The position numbers and the translations under genes were made by a program. Positions 36,422 to 44,923 of a stretch of DNA of 51,574 nt are shown here, in pieces. Origin of the DNA: Dehalococcoidia bacterium. Lineage in GTDB: Bacteria; Chloroflexota; Dehalococcoidia; UBA2979. The stretch spans positions 1-51,574 of the forward strand of contig JAQWMB010000007.1 in the NCBI GenBank assembly GCA_029246995.1. Direction: 5' to 3'. Below the pieces are notes generated by a model. It was not told the origin of the DNA, did not search any database, and was given only the letters and a program-made list of their open reading frames with translations. The first letter of the stretch is position 1; every line of letters begins with the position of its first letter.

Positions 36422-37633
36422 TTAACCTCTAGGTAGACCAAGGCCTCTAGTTGCAATAATATTTCTTTGAATTTCATTAGCACCACCAAAGATCGTACGA
36501 ACTACAGAGTGAGCATATTCACGAGTGAAATATGCGTCCATAGGTGCTTTACTTTCTTCCCATAAATTTCCATACAATCCAAAAACCTTTGTGCCAGTAT
36601 TTGATAATCTTTGAGAAAGTTCAGAATTAAAAATTTTTGAAACAGATGCTTCATAGTTTGGAACAATTTCATTAGACTGCAATGAAACTATTCTAAATGA
36701 AAAATTAAAAAGTACTTCCGATTCAATATATCGATCAGAAATTGCATTACGAAATTTTTTTAAGCCATTAATAAAAACATCATTGACGGCATTCTTTGAA
36801 AATTCTATCAAATCTTCAATTCTTTTTCTTGTATGTACAGCACCTGAAATATTGGATCTTTCATAATCTAACAATGTCATAGCAACATACCAACCTCTAT
36901 TTTCGGGTCCAATAATTTGCATCTGAGGCACTTCAACATTTTCATAGAATGTCTCATTGGTTGAATGCTCCCATGCCATATCAATAATTGGATTTACAGA
37001 TAATCCAGGGGAGCTTTGATCCATGACAAAAAAACTAATACCTCTGTGTTTAGGCGCTTCTGGATCAGTTCTAAATAAACCAAATATCCAATTAGATTTG
37101 TGAGAGCGTGAGGTCCAAAGTTTTTGGCCATTAATTATATATTGATCACCATTTTTTTCTGCCCTAGCTTGCAATGAAGCAAGATCAGAACCAGCTCCAG
37201 GTTCTGAAAAACCTTGCGCCCAAAGCATTTCTCCAGATAATGTTGGTTGCAAGAAAGTTTTTTTCTGTTGGTCAGTCCCATGAATTAAAATAGTAGGACC
37301 AAGCATTGAAACTCCTTGACCGCCTACCGTTGGAGCATCGTGTAAAGCCATCTCTTGATGCAAGATAAATTGATCGATTGGTGAAAGACCAGCCCCACCA
37401 TATTCTTTTGGCCAATGTGGTGCTACCCAACCTTTTTTTTGTAAAACTTCCATCCATGTTTTAGCAGATTTTTTTTGATCCTCATCACCTAAAACAAAAA
37501 AATTCTGCCAGTCACCAGCTTCTAATCCAGTAGGAGGTTTAGAATTTTTATAGTAATTTGGTAAATTGCTATCAATATAGCTAACGACTTCATTTCGAAA
37601 TGTTTGTTGACTTATAGAATCAGACCAATCCAC
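36422..37633 (-). CDS. Acyl-CoA dehydrogenase
   Basis: A 403-residue flavin-dependent acyl-CoA dehydrogenase. N-terminal helical domain with GWVAPHWPKEYGGAGLSPID, middle beta domain with WAQGFSEPGAGSDLASL and the INGQKLWTS segment, and C-terminal GGANEIQRNIIATR. At the MCAD catalytic position (EGT) the residue is Gly (FGGANEIQ), but a Glu is present in TLLDYERSN, the place where isovaleryl- and long-chain enzymes keep theirs. The track's TTG has no ribosome site; the in-frame GTG at 37633 lies 6 nt after GGAG and was preferred. Follows the surface-protein gene. Confidence 0.87.
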   Translation of the reverse strand: MDWSDSISQQTFRNEVVSYIDSNLPNYYKNSKPPTGLEAGDWQNFFVLGDEDQKKSAKTWMEVLQKKGWVAPHWPKEYGGAGLSPIDQFILHQEMALHDAPTVGGQGVSMLGPTILIHGTDQQKKTFLQPTLSGEMLWAQGFSEPGAGSDLASLQARAEKNGDQYIINGQKLWTSRSHKSNWIFGLFRTDPEAPKHRGISFFVMDQSSPGLSVNPIIDMAWEHSTNETFYENVEVPQMQIIGPENRGWYVAMTLLDYERSNISGAVHTRKRIEDLIEFSKNAVNDVFINGLKKFRNAISDRYIESEVLFNFSFRIVSLQSNEIVPNYEASVSKIFNSELSQRLSNTGTKVFGLYGNLWEESKAPMDAYFTREYAHSVVRTIFGGANEIQRNIIATRGLGLPRG

Positions 37634-37660
37634 ATCTTGCTCCAAAAAAATTAAAAGAAC

Positions 37661-38422
37661 TTATCGACGACTAGCTAAGGAATAAAAAGATAACAAAACT
37701 AATAAAGTCACCAATCCAGCGATAATGATAGTTCTATTATTGGAACCTTCATCATTATTTTCAATTATAGTTTTTCCTTCGTTCATGGGCTTGATGACTG
37801 TTGTTGATTGTTTCTTAGTATTGTCGTTAGATGGCTTAACCTTAGAAGCACTCTCATTTGTAGAAGCTTGAGACATTGCAGATTTCTCTTTTGTTGCTTC
37901 ATTAACCAAACTAGGTGTTGTTTTAGCTTCTTTCTCTTCTGTATCTTTTGGTTTTTCAGGAGGCCCAGGTAAAGCAGGATAAGCTTGCTGCTTTTTTGAA
38001 TCAATATTATCATTATTGGAATCCTTTGATGATTCACCACTTTGTCCTGATTGATTGATTAAAGTTAAATTCAAGCCAGTTGCTGATTTTGGGGCACCAC
38101 CTTTACGCCAAAGAATAGTTTCATTGGCCACTTGTCCATTTACCTTAAAACTGATTTTTGAACCTTCAAATGCACTGCATTCACCTTCATCAACATATGC
38201 TAAAAAAATATAACCAGTCGAACTGTTAGGTTCTACTAAGATTTTTGCTTCTTTACAATCTTGATCATTTACTAATATTTTGATATCAGCTGTTACACTA
38301 GAAGCAACACCAAAAACTGTCATGGGCGCTTGAGCATGTGAAATGGTCATTGAAAAAAAGAAAGAAAATAGTAAAGATAATAAAATTGAAAAACTAATAA
38401 ATTTTATATTAATATTTAACAT
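37661..38422 (-). CDS. Exported, C-terminally membrane-anchored surface protein
   Basis: A 253-residue protein with a signal peptide (SLLFSFFFSMTISHAQA) followed by a beta-rich domain (about 35-125, FGVASSVTADIKILVNDQDC, GSKISFKVNGQVANET), two cysteines, a Ser/Lys/Asn/Pro-rich linker (about 135-220) and a C-terminal helix (TIIIAGLVTLLVLLSFYSLA) ending in two arginines. The layout is that of a stalked surface protein anchored by its C-terminus. No LPxTG motif. It is upstream of the acyl-CoA dehydrogenase at about 27 nt. Function unknown. Confidence 0.7.
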   Translation of the reverse strand: MLNINIKFISFSILLSLLFSFFFSMTISHAQAPMTVFGVASSVTADIKILVNDQDCKEAKILVEPNSSTGYIFLAYVDEGECSAFEGSKISFKVNGQVANETILWRKGGAPKSATGLNLTLINQSGQSGESSKDSNNDNIDSKKQQAYPALPGPPEKPKDTEEKEAKTTPSLVNEATKEKSAMSQASTNESASKVKPSNDNTKKQSTTVIKPMNEGKTIIENNDEGSNNRTIIIAGLVTLLVLLSFYSLASRR

Positions 38423-38632
38423 TGCAACTCTTTCTATTACATTAATCTACCAAAAAAATAAATTACAGTAAGTCTTCAAAGCAGGAAAAAATTAATTTTT
38501 TCTGACTATAGAATAAATAAAATCTAGAGTTAAAAAAGATACTGAAATCATAATGATTAATGTAGCATTCTGGCAAATAAAGGTACTGCAAGTATCTAAC
38601 ATGTTAGCTCCAAGTTAATTTTAGCATAGCAT

Positions 38633-39376
38633 CTATAAAATTTGGCTCAAAAACAATTTAGTTCTATCCTCTTTAGGATTAGTAAAAAAATGTTCGGGAG
38701 TACCTTCTTCAACCAATAATCCTTCATCAAAAAAATAAAATCTGTCTGCAGCTTCTCTTGCAAAACCCATTTCATGGGTGACAACAATCATTGTCATTCC
38801 AGAAGCTGCTAGCTCTTTCATTACATCGAGTACTTCTTTTATCATTTCTGGATCAAGTGCCGAAGTTGGTTCATCAAATAACATAATCTTTGGTTGCATT
38901 GCTAATGCTCTTGCAATAGCAACACGTTGTTGTTGACCCCCTGATAATTGAGCAGGGAACTTGTCTGCCTGTTCAGGAATTCCAACTCTTTCTAAGAGCG
39001 GCATTGCAATTGACTCAGCTTCATCTTGTGAAATACCTTTAACTTTCTGAGGGGCTAGAGCTATATTTCTTTTTACTGTTAAATGTGGGAATAAATTAAA
39101 TTGTTGAAAAACCATACCTACATTAGAACGAATAGTTTCTAAGTTTTTAATATCATCATTTAACTCGGTACCATCAACAATAATCTTACCGTCATCATGT
39201 TTTTCTAGTTGATTAATAGTTCGTATAAAAGTAGATTTACCAGAACCAGAGGGTCCTAATATAACAACAACTTCTCCTTCATGAACTTCCATTGATACAC
39301 CTTTTAAAGCATAAAAATCACCGAACTTCTTTTTGACATTATCAGCTTTAATAATAATTTTATTACTCTTACTCAT
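38633..39376 (-). CDS. aapP: Polar amino acid ABC transporter ATP-binding protein
   Basis: A 247-residue ATPase of the polar amino acid (GlnQ/AapP) family. Walker [11 protein letters not shown]-loop [14 protein letters not shown], signature [15 protein letters not shown], Walker [15 protein letters not shown] and switch [14 protein letters not shown] are all intact. It is the last gene of a four-gene import operon and is translated 1 nt after the stop of aapM, with an AGGAGG-like site overlapping that gene end. Confidence 0.95.
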   Translation of the reverse strand: MSKSNKIIIKADNVKKKFGDFYALKGVSMEVHEGEVVVILGPSGSGKSTFIRTINQLEKHDDGKIIVDGTELNDDIKNLETIRSNVGMVFQQFNLFPHLTVKRNIALAPQKVKGISQDEAESIAMPLLERVGIPEQADKFPAQLSGGQQQRVAIARALAMQPKIMLFDEPTSALDPEMIKEVLDVMKELAASGMTMIVVTHEMGFAREAADRFYFFDEGLLVEEGTPEHFFTNPKEDRTKLFLSQIL

Positions 39377-40555
39377 TTAGCCCTCCTGGTTTAATCCTAA
39401 ATCTTTTTCAATGCTAAAACTTAATCTAGACATACCAAAAGATACAATCCAAAACAATAACCCTATAAACATATAAATTTCGTTATACTGTCCAATAAAT
39501 TCAAATTGTGCCAATGCTGATTTTCCTGATCCTAATAATTCTCTGAATGCTAATCCTGCAGCTAATATTAAAGTAGTATCTTTCCATAAAGCAATGAATT
39601 GGCTTACTAATGCAGGTATAACTGCTCGAATAGCTTGAGGCAAAACAATTAATGAAGTGGTTTGGTATCCATTCATACCAAGTGCCTTCGATGCTTCAAT
39701 TTGTCCAATAGCTACAGATTGAAGTCCACCACGAATGATTTCTGCTATATAAGCTGCAGTAAAAGCTGACAAAACAATCATAACTCTCAAAGCTATATCG
39801 ACTTTATTTGCAAAGATATCAGGTAATAAATCAGGAATTACCAAATAAGCAAAAAATAACCAAGCTACTAACGGTGCTGCTCTAATGACTTCAATATAAA
39901 ACGTACAAGAATATCTCACTACGGGTAATGAACTTGCTCGACCTATTGCAAATATAAGTCCAAAAATAAATCCAAAAATAATGCCTACCCAAGCAAGCAT
40001 AATATTTAAAAAATATCCTCCCCATTTAGTAGTTTCTACGCCTCCAAAAATTTTAAGAAAAACTACAATTAAAGGCAAGGTAATTGCCCAACCTAAAATA
40101 TTTAAAGTATTTTGGTTCAATTTAAAAATACGGTTTGCTGGTAAATTATAACCAATAAATAAACAAACAAGACTAAGTGCCAATAAAAATGTAATCATTA
40201 TATTGTTTACTGGATTAATGAGAAAAAGGATAAATAAGATCAGGGGAGAAATATTAAATAAATGCTTAGTTTGAAATCTACTTATATTTTTGTAAGTAAT
40301 GCCAGACATGAAGGCTACCCAAAAAATAGAAATCCATATCCTCCACTCAGCTTCTTTAGGAAAAGGCCCTAACAAAAGCAACCTAAGATTTACATCAACA
40401 ACTTTCCAATCAGCAGAAATAAAAACAAAAATTGATAATGACCATACAAAATAAATAGTAAGACTCATAGCGCAAAAAGAGAGTAAAATATTTAACTTAG
40501 AAGAGAATAAATTTTTAATTAACCAACTATTCGAGCGAACTATAAAACTGTTCAT
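39377..40555 (-). CDS. aapM: Amino acid ABC transporter permease (AapM-like)
   Basis: A 392-residue permease of the AapM/YhdY branch, longer than the HisM-type because of extra N-terminal membrane helices. The EAA loop motif for contact with the ATPase is EASKALGMNGYQTTSLIVLPQAIRAVIPALV. The track TTG at 40561 sits too close to the AGGG site; the ATG at 40555, 8 nt past it, is preferred. Start overlaps the end of aapQ by one or two bases in effect, so the two permeases are coupled. Confidence 0.9.
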   Translation of the reverse strand: MNSFIVRSNSWLIKNLFSSKLNILLSFCAMSLTIYFVWSLSIFVFISADWKVVDVNLRLLLLGPFPKEAEWRIWISIFWVAFMSGITYKNISRFQTKHLFNISPLILFILFLINPVNNIMITFLLALSLVCLFIGYNLPANRIFKLNQNTLNILGWAITLPLIVVFLKIFGGVETTKWGGYFLNIMLAWVGIIFGFIFGLIFAIGRASSLPVVRYSCTFYIEVIRAAPLVAWLFFAYLVIPDLLPDIFANKVDIALRVMIVLSAFTAAYIAEIIRGGLQSVAIGQIEASKALGMNGYQTTSLIVLPQAIRAVIPALVSQFIALWKDTTLILAAGLAFRELLGSGKSALAQFEFIGQYNEIYMFIGLLFWIVSFGMSRLSFSIEKDLGLNQEG

Positions 40556-40557
40556 TA

Positions 40558-41595
40558 TCAATTCCCTACTAATGCAACTTTTTTATTGAAGTAATTCATA
40601 ATAATTGAAATCAAAAAACTCATTGATTGGTAAGTGAGTATGATTACTATAAACATTGGTATCGCATGACCAGCTTTATTCATAATGATTCCACTAACTA
40701 GAAAAAGATCAGAATAACCAATAACAACTGCTAAACTTGAATTCTTCGTTAGATTAAGATACTGATTCGTTACAGGTGGAATAATAATTCTTAGTGCTTG
40801 AGGTAATATGATTAGCCTAAGGATTTGAAAGCTGTTTAGACCTAATGCTTGAGCAGCTTCAGTTTGTCCTTTAGGCAATGCTTGTATCGCACCTCTAACA
40901 ATTTCTGCAATAAAAGATGCCGTATAAATTACTAGACCTAAAAGAATTGCTAAAAATTCTGTTGAAATAACAAAACCAGAAGTATAACTAACAACATTAT
41001 TTGTTGATGTAGTAACAACTGGCCTGATAATATCAATTATTACACCGCCTTCAAAGAATAATATTTCCGGCAAAGCAGTGCCTCTATTTGAAATTAATAC
41101 TATATCAAATATATTTATATATTCCTTAATAGTTGGTAGCGCAAGAGTAAATGACCACCAAAAAATAATCTGTAATAATAATGGAATATTTCTTATAACC
41201 TCCACATATGCAGTAGCAATCTTTCTTACTAGCCAATTACTTGATAGCCTTGCGACACCTACAAGAACTCCAAGCAATGTGGATAAAGCAATACCAACTA
41301 TAACTAAACGAATTGTATTAAAGACTCCAGTCAAATAAGCATTAATCCGTGTATTTGTTGGTGAATAATCAGTTAACCATTGATTAGCAAGCGCAAATCC
41401 TGCTTCATTTGTTAAAAAATCAAAACCAAGTTCAAGTTTTGAAGCTTTAACAAATAAATAAATGCTAATTAATCCAAGCAAAATAAGATAAATGCCTTGT
41501 AGAGTATAGTTTCTTCTCTTATTTGTTCTAAAAAAGAAATCTTTGATCACAAAATACCTTAATAGTAATGTAGAAACAATAATAATAATGGCCAC
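40558..41595 (-). CDS. aapQ: Amino acid ABC transporter permease (AapQ-like)
   Basis: A 345-residue permease. The TM domain starts at about residue 75 after two early helices, with FNTIRLVIVGIALSTLLGVLVG, YVEVIRNIPLLLQI, and the EAA motif EAAQALGLNSFQILRLIILPQALRIIIPPV. The start is GTG at 41595 with no strong ribosome site, so the first residues are not certain. It follows the substrate-binding protein gene by 61 nt and precedes aapM with a start/stop overlap. Confidence 0.88.
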   Translation of the reverse strand: MAIIIIVSTLLLRYFVIKDFFFRTNKRRNYTLQGIYLILLGLISIYLFVKASKLELGFDFLTNEAGFALANQWLTDYSPTNTRINAYLTGVFNTIRLVIVGIALSTLLGVLVGVARLSSNWLVRKIATAYVEVIRNIPLLLQIIFWWSFTLALPTIKEYINIFDIVLISNRGTALPEILFFEGGVIIDIIRPVVTTSTNNVVSYTSGFVISTEFLAILLGLVIYTASFIAEIVRGAIQALPKGQTEAAQALGLNSFQILRLIILPQALRIIIPPVTNQYLNLTKNSSLAVVIGYSDLFLVSGIIMNKAGHAIPMFIVIILTYQSMSFLISIIMNYFNKKVALVGN

Positions 41596-41656
41596 ATAAT
41601 TACATAGAAACTATATAACAATATGACCATTATTCATAAATTAAGAAAGCAGAAAA

Positions 41657-42718
41657 TTACCTCATTGGTGGTGCATAAATTAATCCACCATTTTTCCATG
41701 AAGCATTTAAGCTACCTTCTCGAGCAAGACCAATTGGTTCAATAGTTCTAGCATATATTTCACCAAAATTACCAACTTGTGATATCACATCTTGCATAAA
41801 AGTGATTGAAATACCTAAATTGAATTCAGTTGGCTCTGCACCTGCTCCTAATAATCGAGCAACGTCCTTATTTTTAGGACTTGCTGCCTGTGCAGCAACA
41901 TTAGAGCTATCAACGCCAAATTCTTCTGCTAAAATTGTACCAAGTACAACCCAGTCAACAATTTGTGACCATAATGGATCATCTTCTCTTGTTACTGGAC
42001 CTAATGGTTCTTTAGATAGTGTATCAGGAAGAATCCTCAAAGCTGCGGAACCACCACCATCAGCAGGATAAGCACTTCTTTGACCAGCAAGGTTAGATTT
42101 ATCACCTGTCCAGCCATCACATCTATCTTGTAAGAATGCTGCTTGTGACTCAGCGTCATTTTCCACTGCTAATGCAGTATATGACAAGCCCCTGTCAGCA
42201 AAGAAATCTTCCAAATTCTGCTCAGTAGTTGTCCCAGTTGTTACACAAATAGTACCACCATTCAAATCAGCAGTTTTTTGGAATGATGAAGCAGCCTTCA
42301 CCATCATGCCTTGACCATCATAAAACGTAGTATGAGCAAATGTTGTTTTTAAATTAATATCTCTACTCGCAGTCCAAGTAGTTGTTCTAATAAGAACATC
42401 TATCTCTTTCGCAGCAAGAATATCAAAACGTGCTTTTGCTGATGCAGGAACAAATTTAACTTTAGAAGCATCACCTAATACTGCTGCAGCAATAGCCTTA
42501 CAATATTCTACGTCGTTACCTTCCATAACTCCATCTGGATTCATATAACCGAATCCAGGTTGGCTATCTTTAACTCCACAGTTTAAGACACCACGATCAG
42601 TAACTTCTTTAAGAGTAGCACTTCCTGTAGAACTAGTATCATCACTAGAACATGCAGCAAGAGCAATTCCAAGGACAGCAAATGAAGCAAGCGCTGCCCT
42701 AAATAACTTAGATCCCAT
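41657..42718 (-). CDS. aapJ: Polar amino acid ABC transporter substrate-binding lipoprotein
   Basis: A 353-residue periplasmic-binding protein of the AapJ branch. Lipoprotein signal peptide LGIALAAC ends at about residue 23. The ligand fold follows: RGVLNCGVKDSQPGFGYMNPDG, ILAAKEIDVLIRTTTWTASRD and TICVTTGTTTEQNL are very like AapJ of proteobacteria. The ribosome site AGGAGA precedes the ATG. It is the first gene of the aapJQMP operon. The likely ligand is a polar amino acid, but selectivity cannot be read. Confidence 0.93.
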   Translation of the reverse strand: MGSKLFRAALASFAVLGIALAACSSDDTSSTGSATLKEVTDRGVLNCGVKDSQPGFGYMNPDGVMEGNDVEYCKAIAAAVLGDASKVKFVPASAKARFDILAAKEIDVLIRTTTWTASRDINLKTTFAHTTFYDGQGMMVKAASSFQKTADLNGGTICVTTGTTTEQNLEDFFADRGLSYTALAVENDAESQAAFLQDRCDGWTGDKSNLAGQRSAYPADGGGSAALRILPDTLSKEPLGPVTREDDPLWSQIVDWVVLGTILAEEFGVDSSNVAAQAASPKNKDVARLLGAGAEPTEFNLGISITFMQDVISQVGNFGEIYARTIEPIGLAREGSLNASWKNGGLIYAPPMR

Positions 42719-42868
42719 AAGAATCTCCTCTCTCGTTATCTAGGAGAATTGATCAGTATATAAATAAATTTATTCTTTGAAATCCCCCAGGAAAATTATT
42801 TTACCATTAATTAAAACGTTTAATCTATGAATCAATAGATTAATCGAGACAAATCTGACAAATAAGTG

Positions 42869-44899
42869 TTACTGAAATATAGCTCTGACTTGAGATGCAG
42901 TCATACCAGCACTTGTTGCTTCATCATACATCATAGAAATAATTCTTTTATCTAAAGTTGTAAAAAAATCATTCGACCCCTGAAGTTGATAGAAAACACT
43001 TTCACTATATTTGTAAGAATCATTTAATAGACCAAGTCCTTGAGTCATTTCTTCTTGAAGAATATTCCTGATTTCTTGATATCTAATCGATCCTGATGCA
43101 TCATTAATTACTAATGCTCTGGAATAAAAAATATCTTCAGCTTCAGGCTTATTCCAAACAGTGGCTAAGCCACGAAAGTTAATATTATCAACAAAAAAGT
43201 ATGGACTAATACTAGAAAGAATACTCCTTGATCCAATATAAACATTATAGTTTGGGTTCCTGGAGTCGGCTGATATATTAATGGATGGAGTGAGAGAATT
43301 TAATTCATTAACAATTTTTAAAAAAGCATCATAAAGTTGTTCATCATACTCACCTTCCAAATGGATCCTTACATCTTGTTCCCACTTGAGAAGTTTTTCT
43401 GCATCTTTAGAAAATTCTCTTCCATATGCTATTTCAATAAAATAATCGATTTCTTCCTGAGTGTAAGAAGAATACTTTGTTTCCTCAAAGCTACTAATTT
43501 GATTTTGACCATATTTATTAGTGACTTCCATATTTGCTAGTTTTTGATTAGGTTTTTGTAAAACATTGATTAAGTCTAAAATATTCATTTTTGATTTGAT
43601 GATAGGATGATAGAATAAAGCAATAGCATCAAGGTCAATCGGTAAAAAATCTTCCATTAGATTTATAGAATGAAAAAGACTCATCGTATATCTGAAAGTA
43701 GAACCTTCCATTCCAAGTCCATTAATGATTCCTCGCTTAATATTATGATTCCAATATCTAATACAATTTTGATCAGTATTCAAATATAAATTAAACTTTG
43801 CAATATCACCTGATTGATTATAAATTAATCTTTGAAAACTGCTACACCTATTTCCTTCAGCCCCATTATTAATTAAATATTGTTGATCACCAGAAAAAAT
43901 ATTAAAATTTGCTTCCATTAAATTATTTTGTAAGATTTTTATTTCAAATGTATTAATAACTTTTCGTAAATCAATAACAGTTTGACTAATAAATTTTCTT
44001 TGTTCAAGATTGGATCCATTAATTGCAATGAATATATCATCATTCCATTTCATTACATTAGGGACATCAAGAGCGCTATTTTGCATACTTGCTTGAAGTT
44101 CTAATAAAGAATTAAATTCTATATTAGTAAACGCAACATCTAACATGAGAGCCAAGGTTGTAGGAGTAAAATTGGGAGTAGATATAGGATTTAAATCAGA
44201 AACACTGGTAGCTAATTTATCTTTTTCAAAATTAACTTCTGGAGCTTGAGGTACTTTTTTGGATATAGAAGTAATAGATTTTTGATTATTAGCTTTTAAA
44301 CTAGATAAATCAAAACGAGAGATAGTGTTTGCATTATGAAAAGAATCAGTAGATAACAATGATAAGCAATCTTCATTATTATCTTTAATTACTATAATCG
44401 TATTTTGAGTATAATTAATGACATACTGAGAACCAAAAGGAAGAATGTTTGTATCATTTTTTTCTGTAATTAAAGGGATTTCTTGCATATTTTCATCTAA
44501 ACCATATATAAAAAAATCTTGATCTGCAAACTGTGCATCTAAAAGAATCGAACCTATTAAATCAAAACGAAAATATTTTATAGGCAAACTATCACATTTG
44601 CTTCCTTCTATATTCCTTTGAAATAGCTTCGAATCATTATTGGATATAGATGGCTGAGGATTATCAGATTGAGAATTTGTTTCTATAACCTCTTTTGAAT
44701 TCTCAGGTTTTTCTGAATACACAGATATTACTTGTTTATTAGAAATACCATTCATTAAATTAGATTTTGGAAAAGCGCCTTCATCATTGGTATCAAAAAA
44801 AAATAAAGATATAATCGCAAATGAACCGACAAAAAGAATAATAGAAACAAAAAAACCAATTAAAATAATTCGTTTACGATTTTCATTTATTTGAAGCAT
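42869..44899 (-). CDS. Membrane-anchored protein with two DUF2927-like domains
   Basis: A 676-residue protein with an N-terminal membrane helix (IILIGFFVSIILFVGSFAII) and a Ser/Asn/Thr-rich low-complexity stretch. The C-terminal part (about 485-676) matches the DUF2927 pattern: YFIEIAYGREF, VRIHLEGEYDEQ, EEMTQGLGLLND and LDKRIISMMYDEATSAGM. A second, more diverged copy seems to lie at about 235-445 (MKWNDDIFIAINGSN, IINGLGMEGSTFR). DUF2927 has a metallopeptidase-like layout without the HExxH metal motif. Follows gcvP by about 24 nt on the same strand. Function unknown. Confidence 0.65.
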   Translation of the reverse strand: MLQINENRKRIILIGFFVSIILFVGSFAIISLFFFDTNDEGAFPKSNLMNGISNKQVISVYSEKPENSKEVIETNSQSDNPQPSISNNDSKLFQRNIEGSKCDSLPIKYFRFDLIGSILLDAQFADQDFFIYGLDENMQEIPLITEKNDTNILPFGSQYVINYTQNTIIVIKDNNEDCLSLLSTDSFHNANTISRFDLSSLKANNQKSITSISKKVPQAPEVNFEKDKLATSVSDLNPISTPNFTPTTLALMLDVAFTNIEFNSLLELQASMQNSALDVPNVMKWNDDIFIAINGSNLEQRKFISQTVIDLRKVINTFEIKILQNNLMEANFNIFSGDQQYLINNGAEGNRCSSFQRLIYNQSGDIAKFNLYLNTDQNCIRYWNHNIKRGIINGLGMEGSTFRYTMSLFHSINLMEDFLPIDLDAIALFYHPIIKSKMNILDLINVLQKPNQKLANMEVTNKYGQNQISSFEETKYSSYTQEEIDYFIEIAYGREFSKDAEKLLKWEQDVRIHLEGEYDEQLYDAFLKIVNELNSLTPSINISADSRNPNYNVYIGSRSILSSISPYFFVDNINFRGLATVWNKPEAEDIFYSRALVINDASGSIRYQEIRNILQEEMTQGLGLLNDSYKYSESVFYQLQGSNDFFTTLDKRIISMMYDEATSAGMTASQVRAIFQ

Positions 44900-44923
44900 A
44901 AACTTACCAATTACAAAACAAAT

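Noticed and set aside
38485-38502. Perfect AT palindrome GAAAAAATTAATTTTTTC in the gap downstream of aapP.
   Set aside because: No loop bases and very low GC; in this base composition it is likely to be chance.
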